64,000 nucleotides of DNA from Pomphorhynchus laevis (taxonomy: Eukaryota; Acanthocephala; Palaeacanthocephala; Echinorhynchida; Pomphorhynchidae): the NCBI GenBank assembly GCA_012934845.2, contig WNNJ02001103.1:124001-188000 (forward strand), in the 5' to 3' direction. A model generated the notes under the pieces. That model was given only the letters and a program-made list of their open reading frames with translations, did no database searches and was not told where the DNA came from. The position numbers were made by a program, and so were the translations under genes. Positions 55,701 to 64,000 of the stretch are shown piece by piece. Every line of letters begins with the position of its first letter. Position 1 is the stretch's first letter.

Positions 55701-55820
55701 ACCTTTTCCAGACGAACTAGCAAAATTCAAACTGGATACTGCTAAGTGACGCTGTTGATCGTTATGGAATTCCAACGAACTACTGGGTGCCACCTGACAA
55801 CCTGAAAATTTCGTATGCAT
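52782..55820 (-). CDS. Family C LINE ORF2: APE endonuclease plus reverse transcriptase, catalytic Asp replaced
   Basis: 1012 codons without interruption. Endonuclease: SNLRSLPAQIVEL (about 90), VAESWLH (about 118), VVYRSPS (about 187), LLGDFNLPRSRW (about 220) and GSSDHCLL (about 295). RT: TDYRPISLTSSLCKVLEK (about 585), SSQHGFLPGRS (about 622), then VVFIAFSRAFDRVP, where the motif A aspartate is alanine (residue 655; the plus copy has FIDFSRAFDR), GVPQGTVLGPLLF (about 705), and LAFAEDLKIW, where the first motif C aspartate is glutamate (residue 743; plus copy LAFADDLK). These two residues hold the catalytic metals in RTs, so the protein should be inactive as an RT although its frame is open. 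Confidence 0.9.
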   Translation of the reverse strand: MHTKFSGCQVAPSSSLEFHNDQQRHLAVSSLNFASSSGKGSFKSHSSQLFNCVSFDSDLGHLVSFNKLFTVPSNPLPQPTRYLSIGYSNLRSLPAQIVELKYHMLSHSYDIFCVAESWLHQYIVDTTVNFHGFRLLRSERISGRRGGGVAAYVRENFLVSEVLNICDPCGSFETLCFRIDHSATSMNFCVVYRSPSVIADTDQLKLILQSVCSSPHFILLGDFNLPRSRWSDYVFSDGSSTEREISEFLAEELMLIQHVQEPTCLTSRSDSVLDLVFSRYVGDIIKVDHLPPLGSSDHCLLSLTAVPYSRFCPPCSKTYKRHWSKVRREDVLRVYNQFPCTFMNTDKLSLNMITDYLHKLSDILAPMRESSYAAMSPTWIDSNVRKLISSRNCLWKLQRSDSGFSARYKYVRNLCTRVKATKRCAFESSIANNVTRNPKLFWAYVRRNRTLNTEIKYVLNAEGCMITSQSGIVECLGTSFSLPTNNSQRASITSHGVALKQSSRFIPVTISEIVSQLDQLDPFSSTAPDDISPFLLKNLSRYLAYSLLAIFENSLTSGCVPEVWKTDIVVPIPKKTIATACTDYRPISLTSSLCKVLEKLIATRIRHHLMELGIMSSSQHGFLPGRSCLTNLLTSREMWVEAVSLGQSINVVFIAFSRAFDRVPHESLVALLFNYGIPVMLCNWIQDFLRNRFFRVRVGTHLSTSRRVYCGVPQGTVLGPLLFIVFLNDLLLRIQSPCLAFAEDLKIWSVDDIDPLGISLQEDPYEIYQWSEATGMKINVDKCGHIKLGRRCDDRRFRLGTSILNVVMEYRDLGVMAHRTLKSRSNTEFAYSKDFASYVLRQKCFNRINPYVFKRLYCALVRPHIEYCVQAVFPNTKKEFNRLESILRRGSRMCMDGSYSYRERLEFLKIPSLGQRLYYLDLVALWRMVNGIDGFPSCYVKVCSQTHRGHPLKLFKFPHGKVVSLARLSHRALNAWNTLPGEIACTKDLSQFKVQLRQWINDHGIPNVYNIM

Positions 55821-56233
55821 AAGTTCGTTTCACCTTCAGATAGCCGGTTTCGTAATACTGTTTTTGCTTCTTTCAACTTTAAATGATCTTCGAGACTCAG
55901 ATCCTTAAGAATACGATGTGGATAATCTTTAAATCGAAAACCACGTTTGAGCAAAAGGTCTACATGTTTTGCGGAAGATAATACAACTTTCAACAATCTT
56001 GGTTTCTCTACCACCTTTTTTCCAAGTCGAAACAACTTTGTAACCTTTAGAGTAGAAGCTAGCTTCTCATCACCTTCTAAGAGTAACTGACAGAACACAG
56101 TACGGAGGCTGGACACATCATCATTCATACGTGTTTGTGAGTTACTGGCCTTTGATTCAGCGATACCACTAAATAGGATATTGCAAGACCTATATGGATG
56201 CGAACGGTAGTTTGTAGAAGGAGCGTTGTCCAA
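55742..56233 (-). CDS. Family C LINE ORF1b
   Basis: 163 codons, overlapping the ORF2 start by 79 bp. Blocks: SCNILFSGIAES, VTKLFRLGKKVVEKPRLLKV, RILKDLSLEDHLKLKEA and LCIRNFQVVRW. Nearly identical to 58200-58730 on the other strand and related to family B ORF1b (8432-9037). Probably the C-terminal part of ORF1, since the 5' end of the element is cut. Confidence 0.7.
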   Translation of the reverse strand: MDNAPSTNYRSHPYRSCNILFSGIAESKASNSQTRMNDDVSSLRTVFCQLLLEGDEKLASTLKVTKLFRLGKKVVEKPRLLKVVLSSAKHVDLLLKRGFRFKDYPHRILKDLSLEDHLKLKEAKTVLRNRLSEGETNLCIRNFQVVRWHPVVRWNSITINSVT

Positions 56234-56329
56234 AGAAATGCTCTGACCATTTGAAGGTAAATAATTTCCTGACTTCTTTATATATCAACTTATTATGCCC
56301 TATACTTTTCTTATACCGTATTTCTTCAT

Positions 56330-57330
56330 ACCGTATTAGGCCCTATACTTTTCTCTCTTCTTCTTGGTGATTTGTCTTCGATTTCTCATAAATTTAACTT
56401 CCATGTTATGCAATATGCTGATGACATTCTCATCTATGCTCATGCACCTATTTATCGTATTCACGATCTTAGTGTTTCCGCTTCGGACTGTCTTGTCTCA
56501 ATTTCCAATCATCTTTCTTCCCTTCGCCTTTCTCTGAATCCTGATAAATCCAAAATTATGTGGATCCTACTTCGACGCCTCGGCTTCGAACCTCCCTCCG
56601 TATCATTAAATTCTACAATTCTTCCTATCGTTGATAACCTCGTTTTCCTAGGCTTCCATTTTGACAACCGATTTTCACTTAAACCTTTCGTTAGAAATAA
56701 AGTACGCTCATCTACCTTGATACTCCGCAACCTCCGTCAAGTTCGTAGATTGATTGATTTCCCTTATTGTATGACTCTCATATCATCTCTCCTTTTTTCT
56801 AGACTCGATTATTGTCTTAATCTATTTTCCAACTCACCTAAATCCACTCTTCTTCCCCTACAACGCATCGTCAACGCAGCTGCCAGAATTCTCCTCCGTC
56901 TTCGTCCTTTTGATCATACATCCTACCATCTTGCTTCTCTCGATTTGCCTACAATTTATTGTCGTGTTCAAATTCGTCTTCTTATCATTGCTTTTCGCCT
57001 TATAACTTCTCATACCCCTTCATTTCTCAACCTTCCTTTTCTTGATAATTCTCGTCCTGTTTACTGTTTCTTGCGTTCCTGTAATTCCCTTCTTTTACAT
57101 GTCCCAAACTACTCTACCTCCTTTGGACTCCGCTCCTTCATTGTAGCTGCTCCTCTATCGTGGAACCACTACCCATTCATATACGCTCATCAATTTCCTT
57201 GCCGTGCTTCAAACGACAAATCCGATCCCATCTTAACAATTTATCTGCTTGACTTTTTCATTTTTGTTTGTGGACTTGTAAGCGTACAGCTTGTACGTAT
57301 TTGCCACATTAAATAAATTTGTATTATTAA
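56330..57330 (+). mobile_element. CR1/L2-type LINE (family D), copy 3, 5'-truncated
   Basis: The open part (56372-57316) includes FHVMQYADDILIYAH (catalytic YADD), LVFLGFHFDNRF, LLPLQRIVNAAARILLRLRP and FGLRSFIVAAPLSWN. The 3' end has GTGGACTTGTAAGCGTACAG and TTTGCCACATTAAATAAA, as in the other two copies. Truncated within the RT. It lies between the two inverted family C copies. Confidence 0.85.
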
Positions 57331-57555
57331 CTTAAAAAAGTTTGATATCCTTAAAAAAAGTTTAATATCTGATATACATACAATATAATATAATACAATA
57401 TAATAGATACAATCAATCCAGTTCCAGATCAATCCAGTTCTAGATAAAGAACTGAAACAGAGATAAAATAACATACAACCCTATTCACAATGCAACTTGC
57501 TGATCTACTTGGACTGGTTTAAATCTCTGGTTAATTAAACTTACATATACATACA

Positions 57556-57927
57556 ATGAAGAAAGCAAATTCGAAGAGAGCTTCAAACACCATACATATC
57601 AAGCAACATCGTAATGCGTATAAGCGGCTAGAAGTCGAATGCTGCAATAAAGGCTGTGAAGTGTGGTATATTGTCGACATTCCTTTAAATACCGAGTCGT
57701 CACTCAAGAGCAAGGACTTTTATTGCGGCTTTTGTTCTGCTACAATGATTTCGGCCCTCCAAATGAAACTAGTGGAAGATATTGATTGTGATGTGAATTG
57801 TTGTGATATATCGTTACCTCTCAACTTAAATGACATTCGTGTCTCTCAAGACCGTACGGACCATCAAACTTCGATAAACACCTGTACAGTTAATTTTGTC
57901 GTTAAGCTGCCATTAGATGACAGTTGA
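57556..57927 (+). CDS. Family C LINE ORF1a, PHD-like
   Basis: 123 codons. ECCNKGCEVWYIVDI and KDFYCGFCSATM give most cysteines of a PHD finger; the central His and Cys are not obvious. Equivalent to 9101-9676 of family B and 61778-61996 of the last LINE. The frame ends at TGA (57925) about 160 bp before ORF1b. Confidence 0.6.
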   Translation: MKKANSKRASNTIHIKQHRNAYKRLEVECCNKGCEVWYIVDIPLNTESSLKSKDFYCGFCSATMISALQMKLVEDIDCDVNCCDISLPLNLNDIRVSQDRTDHQTSINTCTVNFVVKLPLDDS

Positions 57928-58085
57928 TTGAATTACTTTCACTGTCATCTACGCATCAACACGATAATACTTTTAATGCCGAACTTAAAATGCTGTCATC
58001 CTTTCAGGACAAAGAAAAATCGGTCATTCATGTTTAACAAACTACACCAGCTGTAAACAAAGAAAGGGTATGGAGCAACTCCCTA

Positions 58086-58730
58086 TTGCAACCTACACGA
58101 AACGCTGGATCGACAGACCATCAATTGGGTGAAATCAGATGCAGCGATTCGAGTGGGGTCATCGATAGAAAACAGAAGGCCAAAAATAAGAATAAATCAG
58201 GAAATTATTTACCTTCCAATGGTCAGAGCATTTCTTTGGACAACGCTCCTTCCACAAACTACCGTTCACATCCATATAGGTCTTGCAATATCCTATTTAG
58301 TGGTATCCCTGAATCAAAGGCCAATAACTCACAAACACGTATGAATGACGATGTGTCCAGCCTCCGTACTGTGTTCTGTCGGTTACTCTTAGAAGGTGAT
58401 AATAAGCTAGCTTCTAATCTGAAGGTTACAAAGTTGTTTCGACTTGGAAAAAAGGTGGTAGAGAAACCAAGATTGTTGAAAGTTGTATTATCTTCCGCAA
58501 AACATGCAGACCTTTTGCTCAAACGTGGTTTTCGACTTAAAGATTATCCACATCGTATTCTTAAGGATCTGAGTCTCGAAGATCGTTAAAAGTTGAAACA
58601 AGCAAAAGCAGAATTACGAAACCGGCTATCTGAAGGTGAAACGAACTTATGCATACGACATTTTCAGTTTGTCAGATGGCGCCCAGTAGTTTGTTGGAAT
58701 CCCATAACGATTAACAGCGTCACTTAGCAG
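58086..58730 (+). pseudogene. Family C LINE ORF1b, stop within
   Basis: Open to 58589 (SCNILFSGIPES, LFRLGKKVVEKPRLLKV, LKDLSLEDR), then TAA, after which the same frame continues with RLSEGETNLCIR-like sequence to about 58690. Close to the minus-strand copy at 55742-56233. Confidence 0.7.
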
Positions 58731-58795
58731 TATCCAGTTTAAATCTTGCTAGTTCGTCAAGAAAATGTAGTTTCAACAGTCATTAATCGCAACTC

Positions 58796-60132
58796 TTGGG
58801 TAGCGTTAGTTTCGATTCTGATATGGGGCACTTAGTTTCATTCAACAAATTATTCACTGTTCCTAGTAATCCTTTACAGCAACCCACACGCTATTTATCG
58901 ATTGGGTATTCTAATCTTCGTAGTTTGCCTGCTGAAATAGTAGAGTTGACATATCACATGCTTTCTCATTCGTATGACATTTTCTGCGTTGCTGAATCCT
59001 GGTTGCATCAATATATTGTCGATACCACTGTGAACATTCCTGGATTTCGCCTTCTACGAAGCGAAAGGATATCAGGTAGGCGAGGTGGCGGTGTCGCCGC
59101 ATATGTCAGAGAAAATTTCCTCGTATCTGAGGTGTTGAATGTTTGTGACCCTTGTGGGTCGTTTGATACTCTATGTTTCCGTATCGATCACTCAGCTACC
59201 AGTATGAATTTTTGCGTCGTGTATCGATCTCCGTCAGTAATTGCAGACACTGATCAACTAAAACTTATTTTACAATCGGTATGTTCCTCCCCTCACTTTA
59301 TTCTTTTGGGTGATTTTAATCTTCCACGATCTAGATGGTCAGACTATGACTTTTTGATGATAGTTCCACGGAAAGGAAAATATCTGAGTTCCTAGCTGAT
59401 AAACTCATGCTGACTCAGCATGTACAAGAAGAGACTTGCATAACTTCAAGATCGGATTCGGTACTTGATCTGGTGTTTTTCAGATATGTAGGAGACATAA
59501 TCAAAGTTGATCATCTCCCTCCTTTAGGAAGTAGTGACCACTGCTTGCTCTCCTTGACGGCTGTCCCTTATTCCAGATTCTGTCCACCTTGTTCAAAAAC
59601 TTACAAACGTCATTGGTCGAAAGTGAGAAGAGAAGATGTTTTGAGAGTTTACAACCAATTCCCGTGTACTTTTATGAACACGGACAAGCTATCATTGAAT
59701 ATGATCACTGATTACCTACATAAATTATCTGATATTCTTGCCCCTATGCGCGAATCCTCTTATGCTGCTATGTCACCTACATGGATAGATTCCAACGTCA
59801 GAAAACTAATAAGTTCAAGAAATTGTTTATGGAAGCTTCAGCGTTCTGACTCTGGTTTCTCTGCCAGATATAAATATGTTCGAAATCTTTGTACTAGAGT
59901 GAAAGCAACAAAACGATGTGCATTCGAATCGTCTATCGCTAATAATGTAACACGAAATCCAAAACTATTCTGGGCTTATGTTCGTCGTAACAGAACTCTA
60001 AACACAGAAATCATACTTGATCAGCTTGACCCATTTAGCTCTACCGGCCCTGATGACATTTCTCCGTTTATCTTGAAAATGTATCTAGATATTTGGCTTA
60101 TTCCCTTCTTGCTATTTTTGAGAACAGTTTGA
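58796..60132 (+). pseudogene. Family C LINE ORF2 endonuclease and linker, plus copy
   Basis: 58796-59395 holds SNLRSLPAEIVEL, AESWLHQYIV and LLGDFNLPRSRW. 59407-60132 holds SVLDLVFFRYVGDI and PPLGSSDHCLLSL, then the linker FESSIANNVTRNPKLFWAYV. The two pieces are in different frames. The second carries the deletion near 60012. Confidence 0.8.
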
Positions 60133-61595
60133 CCAGTGGATGTGTTCCTGAAGTCTGGAAAACTGCCATCGTAGTTCCGATCCCAAAGAAAACCATTGCA
60201 ACGGCTTGTACTGACTATAGACCAATCAGCCTGACTAGTTCTCTATGCAAAGTGCTTGAAAAGTTGATCGCCACCCGGATCAGGCATAACTTGAGTTAAC
60301 TCGGAATAATGTCGTCTTCTCAACACGGTTTCCTCCCTGGTCGTTCCTGCTCAACAAACTTATTGACTTCACGCGAAATGTGGGTTGAGGCGGTCAGTCG
60401 CGGCCAATCAATCAACGTGGTATTCATTGACTTTTCAAGAGCATTCGATCGGGTGCCGCATGAGAGCTTGGTAGCATTACTATTTGACTACGGCATTCCT
60501 GTAATGTTGTGTAAGTGGATTCAAGATTTCCTACGTAATCGATTTTTTAGAGTGAGAGTTGGCACCCATCTTTCCACTCCCAGACGCGTTTACTGTGGTG
60601 TTCCGCAGGGTTCCGTACTAGGACCTCTGCTGTTTATTGTGTTCCTTAACGATTTGTTGCTGCGGATTCAGAGTCCCTGTCTTGCTTTTGCTGACGACCT
60701 CAAACTATGATCTGTAGATGATATTGATCCACTTGGCATTTCCCTGCAGGAAGACCTTAATGAAATATACCAATGGAGTGAGGCTACTGGTATGAAGATC
60801 AATGTTGACAAATGCGGCCACATGAAATTAGGAAGGCGTTGCGATGACCTTCATTTTTGCCTAGCAACTTCAATTCTTAATGACATCATGGAGAATACGG
60901 ATCTGGGTGTTATGGTGCATAGGATATTATAATCTCGGTTAAATACATAGTTTGCCTATAGCAAGGCTTTGCGAGCTATGTACTGCGTCAAAAATGCATT
61001 TAATCGTATGTATCTATATGTTTTCAAACGGCTTTACTGCGCTCTTGTTCACCCGCATATAGAGTACTGCGTGCAAGCAGTTTTTCCGTACACTAAGGGA
61101 GAGTTCAATATACTAGAATCAATCCTTCGTTGAGGTTCTCGAATGTGTATGGATGGATCATATTCATATCGTGAGCAGCCTGAATTTCTAAAGATAGCAT
61201 CTTAGGGTCAGAGGCTATATTACCTAGATCTTATTGCATTATGGCTATAGAGATCGCCATAATGAGATCTGAAACAGTAATAGACCTATAACTATGAGAA
61301 AAATGTTATAGAAAGCAGCTAATACTATAGAAAGCAGCGGTTAATGGGATAGATGGGTTTCCCTAGTGCTATGTTAAAGTTTGTTCTCAGACGCGTCGTG
61401 ACCACCAATTAAAACTATTTAAGTTTCCCCACGGTAAAGTAGTGAGTTTGGCTAGGCTCTCACATCGAGCATTAAACGCCTGAAACACGTTGCCAGGATA
61501 AATAGCATGTACCAAGGACTTCTCTCAATTTAAAGTTCAACTGCGTCAGTGGATTAACGATCATGGCATTCCGGATGTATACAATATTATGTAAC
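60060..61595 (+). pseudogene. Family C LINE ORF2 reverse transcriptase, plus copy
   Basis: Pieces 60093-60299 (TDYRPISLTSSLCKVLEK) and 60309-60710 (SSQHGFLPGRS, FIDFSRAFDRV, GVPQGSVLGPLLF, LAFADDLKL) are followed by heavily mutated thumb and tail to 61595. Catalytic residues are present but stops and frame changes block translation. Confidence 0.8.
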
Positions 61596-61749
61596 CGCTA
61601 TTTACTTTTTTTATTTTCTTTATTTCATATTTTCCTATGTGATCAGTTGACACAGCCATTTTGTATTAACTTGTAATACTAATAATAACTTGAATAGTCT
61701 CGATATTCAAACAAATACTTGTTCGAACAAGCATATACTTACTTTAAAT

Positions 61750-64000
61750 CAAACAAGATAATTCACATAGTTGCGAAATGGTCAAAAGAACATTAAAATC
61801 ATACAAGTGGCATGTGACACAGTTGGTTGTGACGTATGGACACATATTACGGTTCCTAAATCAATGGACTTTAGCTCGAAAGGTGTCATTTTACCGCGGA
61901 TTTTGTTCATATCCCCATCGTAAAAATCGATGTACTGTGACTACTAACACTGATGAAATACTATTTAAAACAAATAAAACAATCATCATCTTATAATTTT
62001 ATGGTGTCTTGTGAAGACAATTTTCCACCATCGAAGGCCAACCATGATGCTATCTTAAACACAGTTCTATCGGAATTACAGGAAGACAATTGCATCAAAT
62101 CTATAGATACTTCGGATCAAGAACATGTGGCATATACCCCTACACGAATCTGGAGAAGGGGCAGTACAAATTTGACAAAAAATAAGGACAATGCAAATCA
62201 TTCGGTGTCAACTAACATTTCAGATCAAGATAATTTACATAATGCTAGCAGAATTTAAATTAATATTTTAAGCGGCTACACAGATGACTATGTTACTCGT
62301 AAACATAACACTAATGACCTCCTTCCTTATAAATCTGTTGATGTTTTAGACAAAAGAATGGAGGTTGAGATTTACAAACATAGACGAACTGAATCTTCAA
62401 ATAGTAGGGATTTAAATTATGAACTGAGAAAGCCTGTAACTTAATGCGATGCAAGTGTTGATGACAAGGGCAATTCCTCAGGCAGAGCAGCCAATATAAG
62501 AAAAGTAAGGAGTCGGAATTACGACAGAAGTATGAATATTATTTTGAGTGGAATTAAAGAGTCGTGTATGATCAATTCCTAAGTAAGAGTTGATAAAGAC
62601 GTTTCTCGTGTGCGTGCAGTATTTACCAGACTTCTTAAGGAATATGATAAGAATGTAGCTATGAAGCTGCAAGTTCGGAGTTTGATTCGTCTTGGGAAGC
62701 GTACCACAGAGAAACCTCGCTTATTGAAGGTCATCTTGAGTTCTGCTGACCACGCTAAGATGTTGCTTCATCGTGGATACCTCTTAAAAAACTACTATAA
62801 GAATACTGAGAGACATTAATTTTGATGAGCATTTGAAATTGAAGAAGGCTCGCGAGGAGCTACAGGGGAGAATAAGCAAAGTAGAGACGAATCTATGCAT
62901 AAGAAATTTTCAAGTAGTTCGGTGGCGACCATCAGTACGTTGGACCTCGCTTGTTCCAAACTAGAGAATAGGTTTTATTCTGATTCCAATTTTGATGATT
63001 TAATCGATTTTTCTAAGGTACATGATAAAACTAGCAAAACATTTACGTTATCAGAGACTTCTCTTCATATTATTTACTCAAATGTTAGAAGTCTTTCATC
63101 TCAATTTCCTTTCTTGCTCGACCATATTGCTGATAATCATTATGATATATTCTGTATTTCAAAATCTTGGTTACATAGTGGCATCTCTGATAATCTGTTT
63201 AATGTTGTAGGTTATGAGTTAATAAGAGCGGATCGCTTTTCTGATATGCGAGGTGGAGGAGTTGTATCATTCGTTCGACACGATCTCTCAACATCAAATA
63301 TATCATATCTTTGTGATTGAGTGGTCATATGAGTGTCTGTCTTTTACTATTAATCATCAATTGTTGAAATTAAATGTTTGTGTTGTTTATAGATCTCAAT
63401 CTTTCACTTTGATAACAGATCAGCTTAAGGATTATTTATCTAATTTTTGTTCATCCCAACGATTTGTCCTTTTAGGTGACGTCAACCTCCCGAATGTAGA
63501 TTGGAATATGAATGGGTATCAACCCTGCTCAGGCGTATCAAAACAATTTCGTGATTTATTTCTTGCTGACCTACTTTTAGTGCAGCATTGTAGAGAACCA
63601 ACTCATATCAACGGTGATACTCTAGATCTTGTGTTTACAAGATGTACTGGATATATCGACAGTATTGCGTTTTATCCTCTTCTTGGTAACAGTGATCACT
63701 GTTCTCTTCCTTAAATTAGTGTCCAAGATCGTTTGTAGGTCAAAATTGGGTTATCCAAAACGAAATTGGACTCGGCTGGATACCCAACTTCTCTTAGCTG
63801 CTTTCTATAACATTTTTCTCATAGTTATAGGTCTACTACTGTTTCAGATTTGCTAACCACTCTTTATAACGTCTTCTTAAATTTGTCAGATAAGTTCGCT
63901 CTGAAACGGAGACTTTCATTAATTCCACTCGCCCTCAGTGGTTTGATCGTGAACTTCGTGCAGTGTTTAAACTGCACAATGCTCTGTGGGCTATTACTTA
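61750..64000 (+). mobile_element. CR1-like LINE related to families B and C, continues past the window
   Basis: ORF1a (61778-61996, with FYRGFCSYPH at the PHD-like position; continuing in another frame 61953-62258), ORF1b (62610-62819: LIRLGKRTTEKPRLLKVILS), endonuclease (62895-63320: SNVRSLSSQFPFLL, SKSWLHSG; 63253-63714: NVCVVYRSQ, FVLLGDVNLPNVDW, NSDHCSLP), then linker sequence WFDRELRAVFKLHN at about 63930. Many frame breaks. It starts right after the 3' end of family C. The RT would lie beyond 64000. Confidence 0.8.
62895..63714 (+). pseudogene. Endonuclease of the last LINE, frame-broken
   Basis: Two frames (62895-63320 and 63253-63714) cover the APE-type endonuclease from SNVRSLS to GNSDHCSL. 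The GDFN motif reads GDVN and the ETW/ESW motif reads KSW, so catalytic positions are damaged as well. Confidence 0.7.

Larger units (their letters stand above)
52700..56272 (-). mobile_element. CR1-like LINE (family C), minus copy, 5'-truncated, ORF2 open
   Basis: Minus-strand order: ORF1b (55742-56233) overlapping the start of ORF2 (52782-55820), then a short 3' UTR ending at about 52700 in ATTACAAG/TAATAATA-type sequence shared with the plus copy's end at about 61685. The 5' end stops at about 56272, inside ORF1 compared with the plus copy, so ORF1a is missing. The plus copy at 57540-61690 is its close relative in inverted orientation. Confidence 0.9.
57540..61690 (+). mobile_element. CR1-like LINE (family C), plus copy, long but broken
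   Basis: ORF1a with PHD-like region at 57556-57927, ORF1b at 58086-58730, endonuclease at 58796-59600, RT at 60060-60900, and a degraded C-terminus to about 61595. Several stops and frame changes occur (for example after 58589, 59395 and 60299). Compared with the minus copy about 60 codons are missing after TLNTEI near 60012. Unlike the minus copy it keeps the catalytic FIDFSRAFD and AFADD boxes. The 3' end at about 61685 is TTGTAATACTAATAATAA. Confidence 0.88.

Overview
This is a very AT-rich window from an invertebrate animal nuclear genome. Split genes with GT-AG introns, a nuclear-type tRNA-Ser, and several kinds of LINE, Penelope-like, Ty3/Gypsy and hAT elements all point there. A Jockey-type LINE with a gag-like CCHC ORF1 leans towards an arthropod, but no gene here fixes the phylum.

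Host genes are few. (1) tRNA-Ser(UGA), minus strand, 4440-4520. (2) A single-exon beta-1,4-galactosyltransferase 7 (proteoglycan linker enzyme), minus, 14243-15052. (3) A four-exon gene for a 156-residue MARVEL-type tetraspan membrane protein, plus, 24373-29075, whose second intron holds about nine copies of a 269-bp satellite. (4) A DNAJC2/Zuotin ribosome-associated J-protein, minus, 30040-31629. (5) A nine-exon ALG3 mannosyltransferase gene, minus, 38717-49939, spread over 11 kb because its introns are filled with retroelements. ALG3 and B4GALT7 both act in the secretory pathway, but there is no sign that the genes are co-regulated.

Layout: 1-3870 Jockey-type LINE copies plus a 326-bp tandem array derived from the LINE endonuclease region; 4085-5480 RT scrap, tRNA, tRNA-derived SINE and hairpins; 5590-9720 nearly full-length CR1-like LINE; 10195-13030 Gypsy fossil and a Jockey-type LINE holding a nested CR1/L2-type LINE; 13300-16500 SINE pair, B4GALT7 and a foldback element; 17270-19650 third Jockey-type copy; 19650-23330 Gypsy fossil split by a complete hAT transposon; 24373-31629 MARVEL gene and DNAJC2; 34740-36170 CR1/L2-type LINE; 38717-49939 ALG3; 50210-52440 duplications and LINE scraps; 52700-61690 two inverted copies of one CR1-like LINE around a CR1/L2-type fragment; 61750-64000 a related LINE running off the window.

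No new defence or metabolic system was seen. The most notable points are the exon-by-exon recovery of ALG3 (one-base frame conflict in exon 4, a GC-AG intron, a relic last-exon duplicate), the satellite-filled MARVEL intron, the intact hAT element with an 8-bp target duplication, and a LINE whose 1012-codon ORF2 is open although two catalytic aspartates of its reverse transcriptase are replaced.
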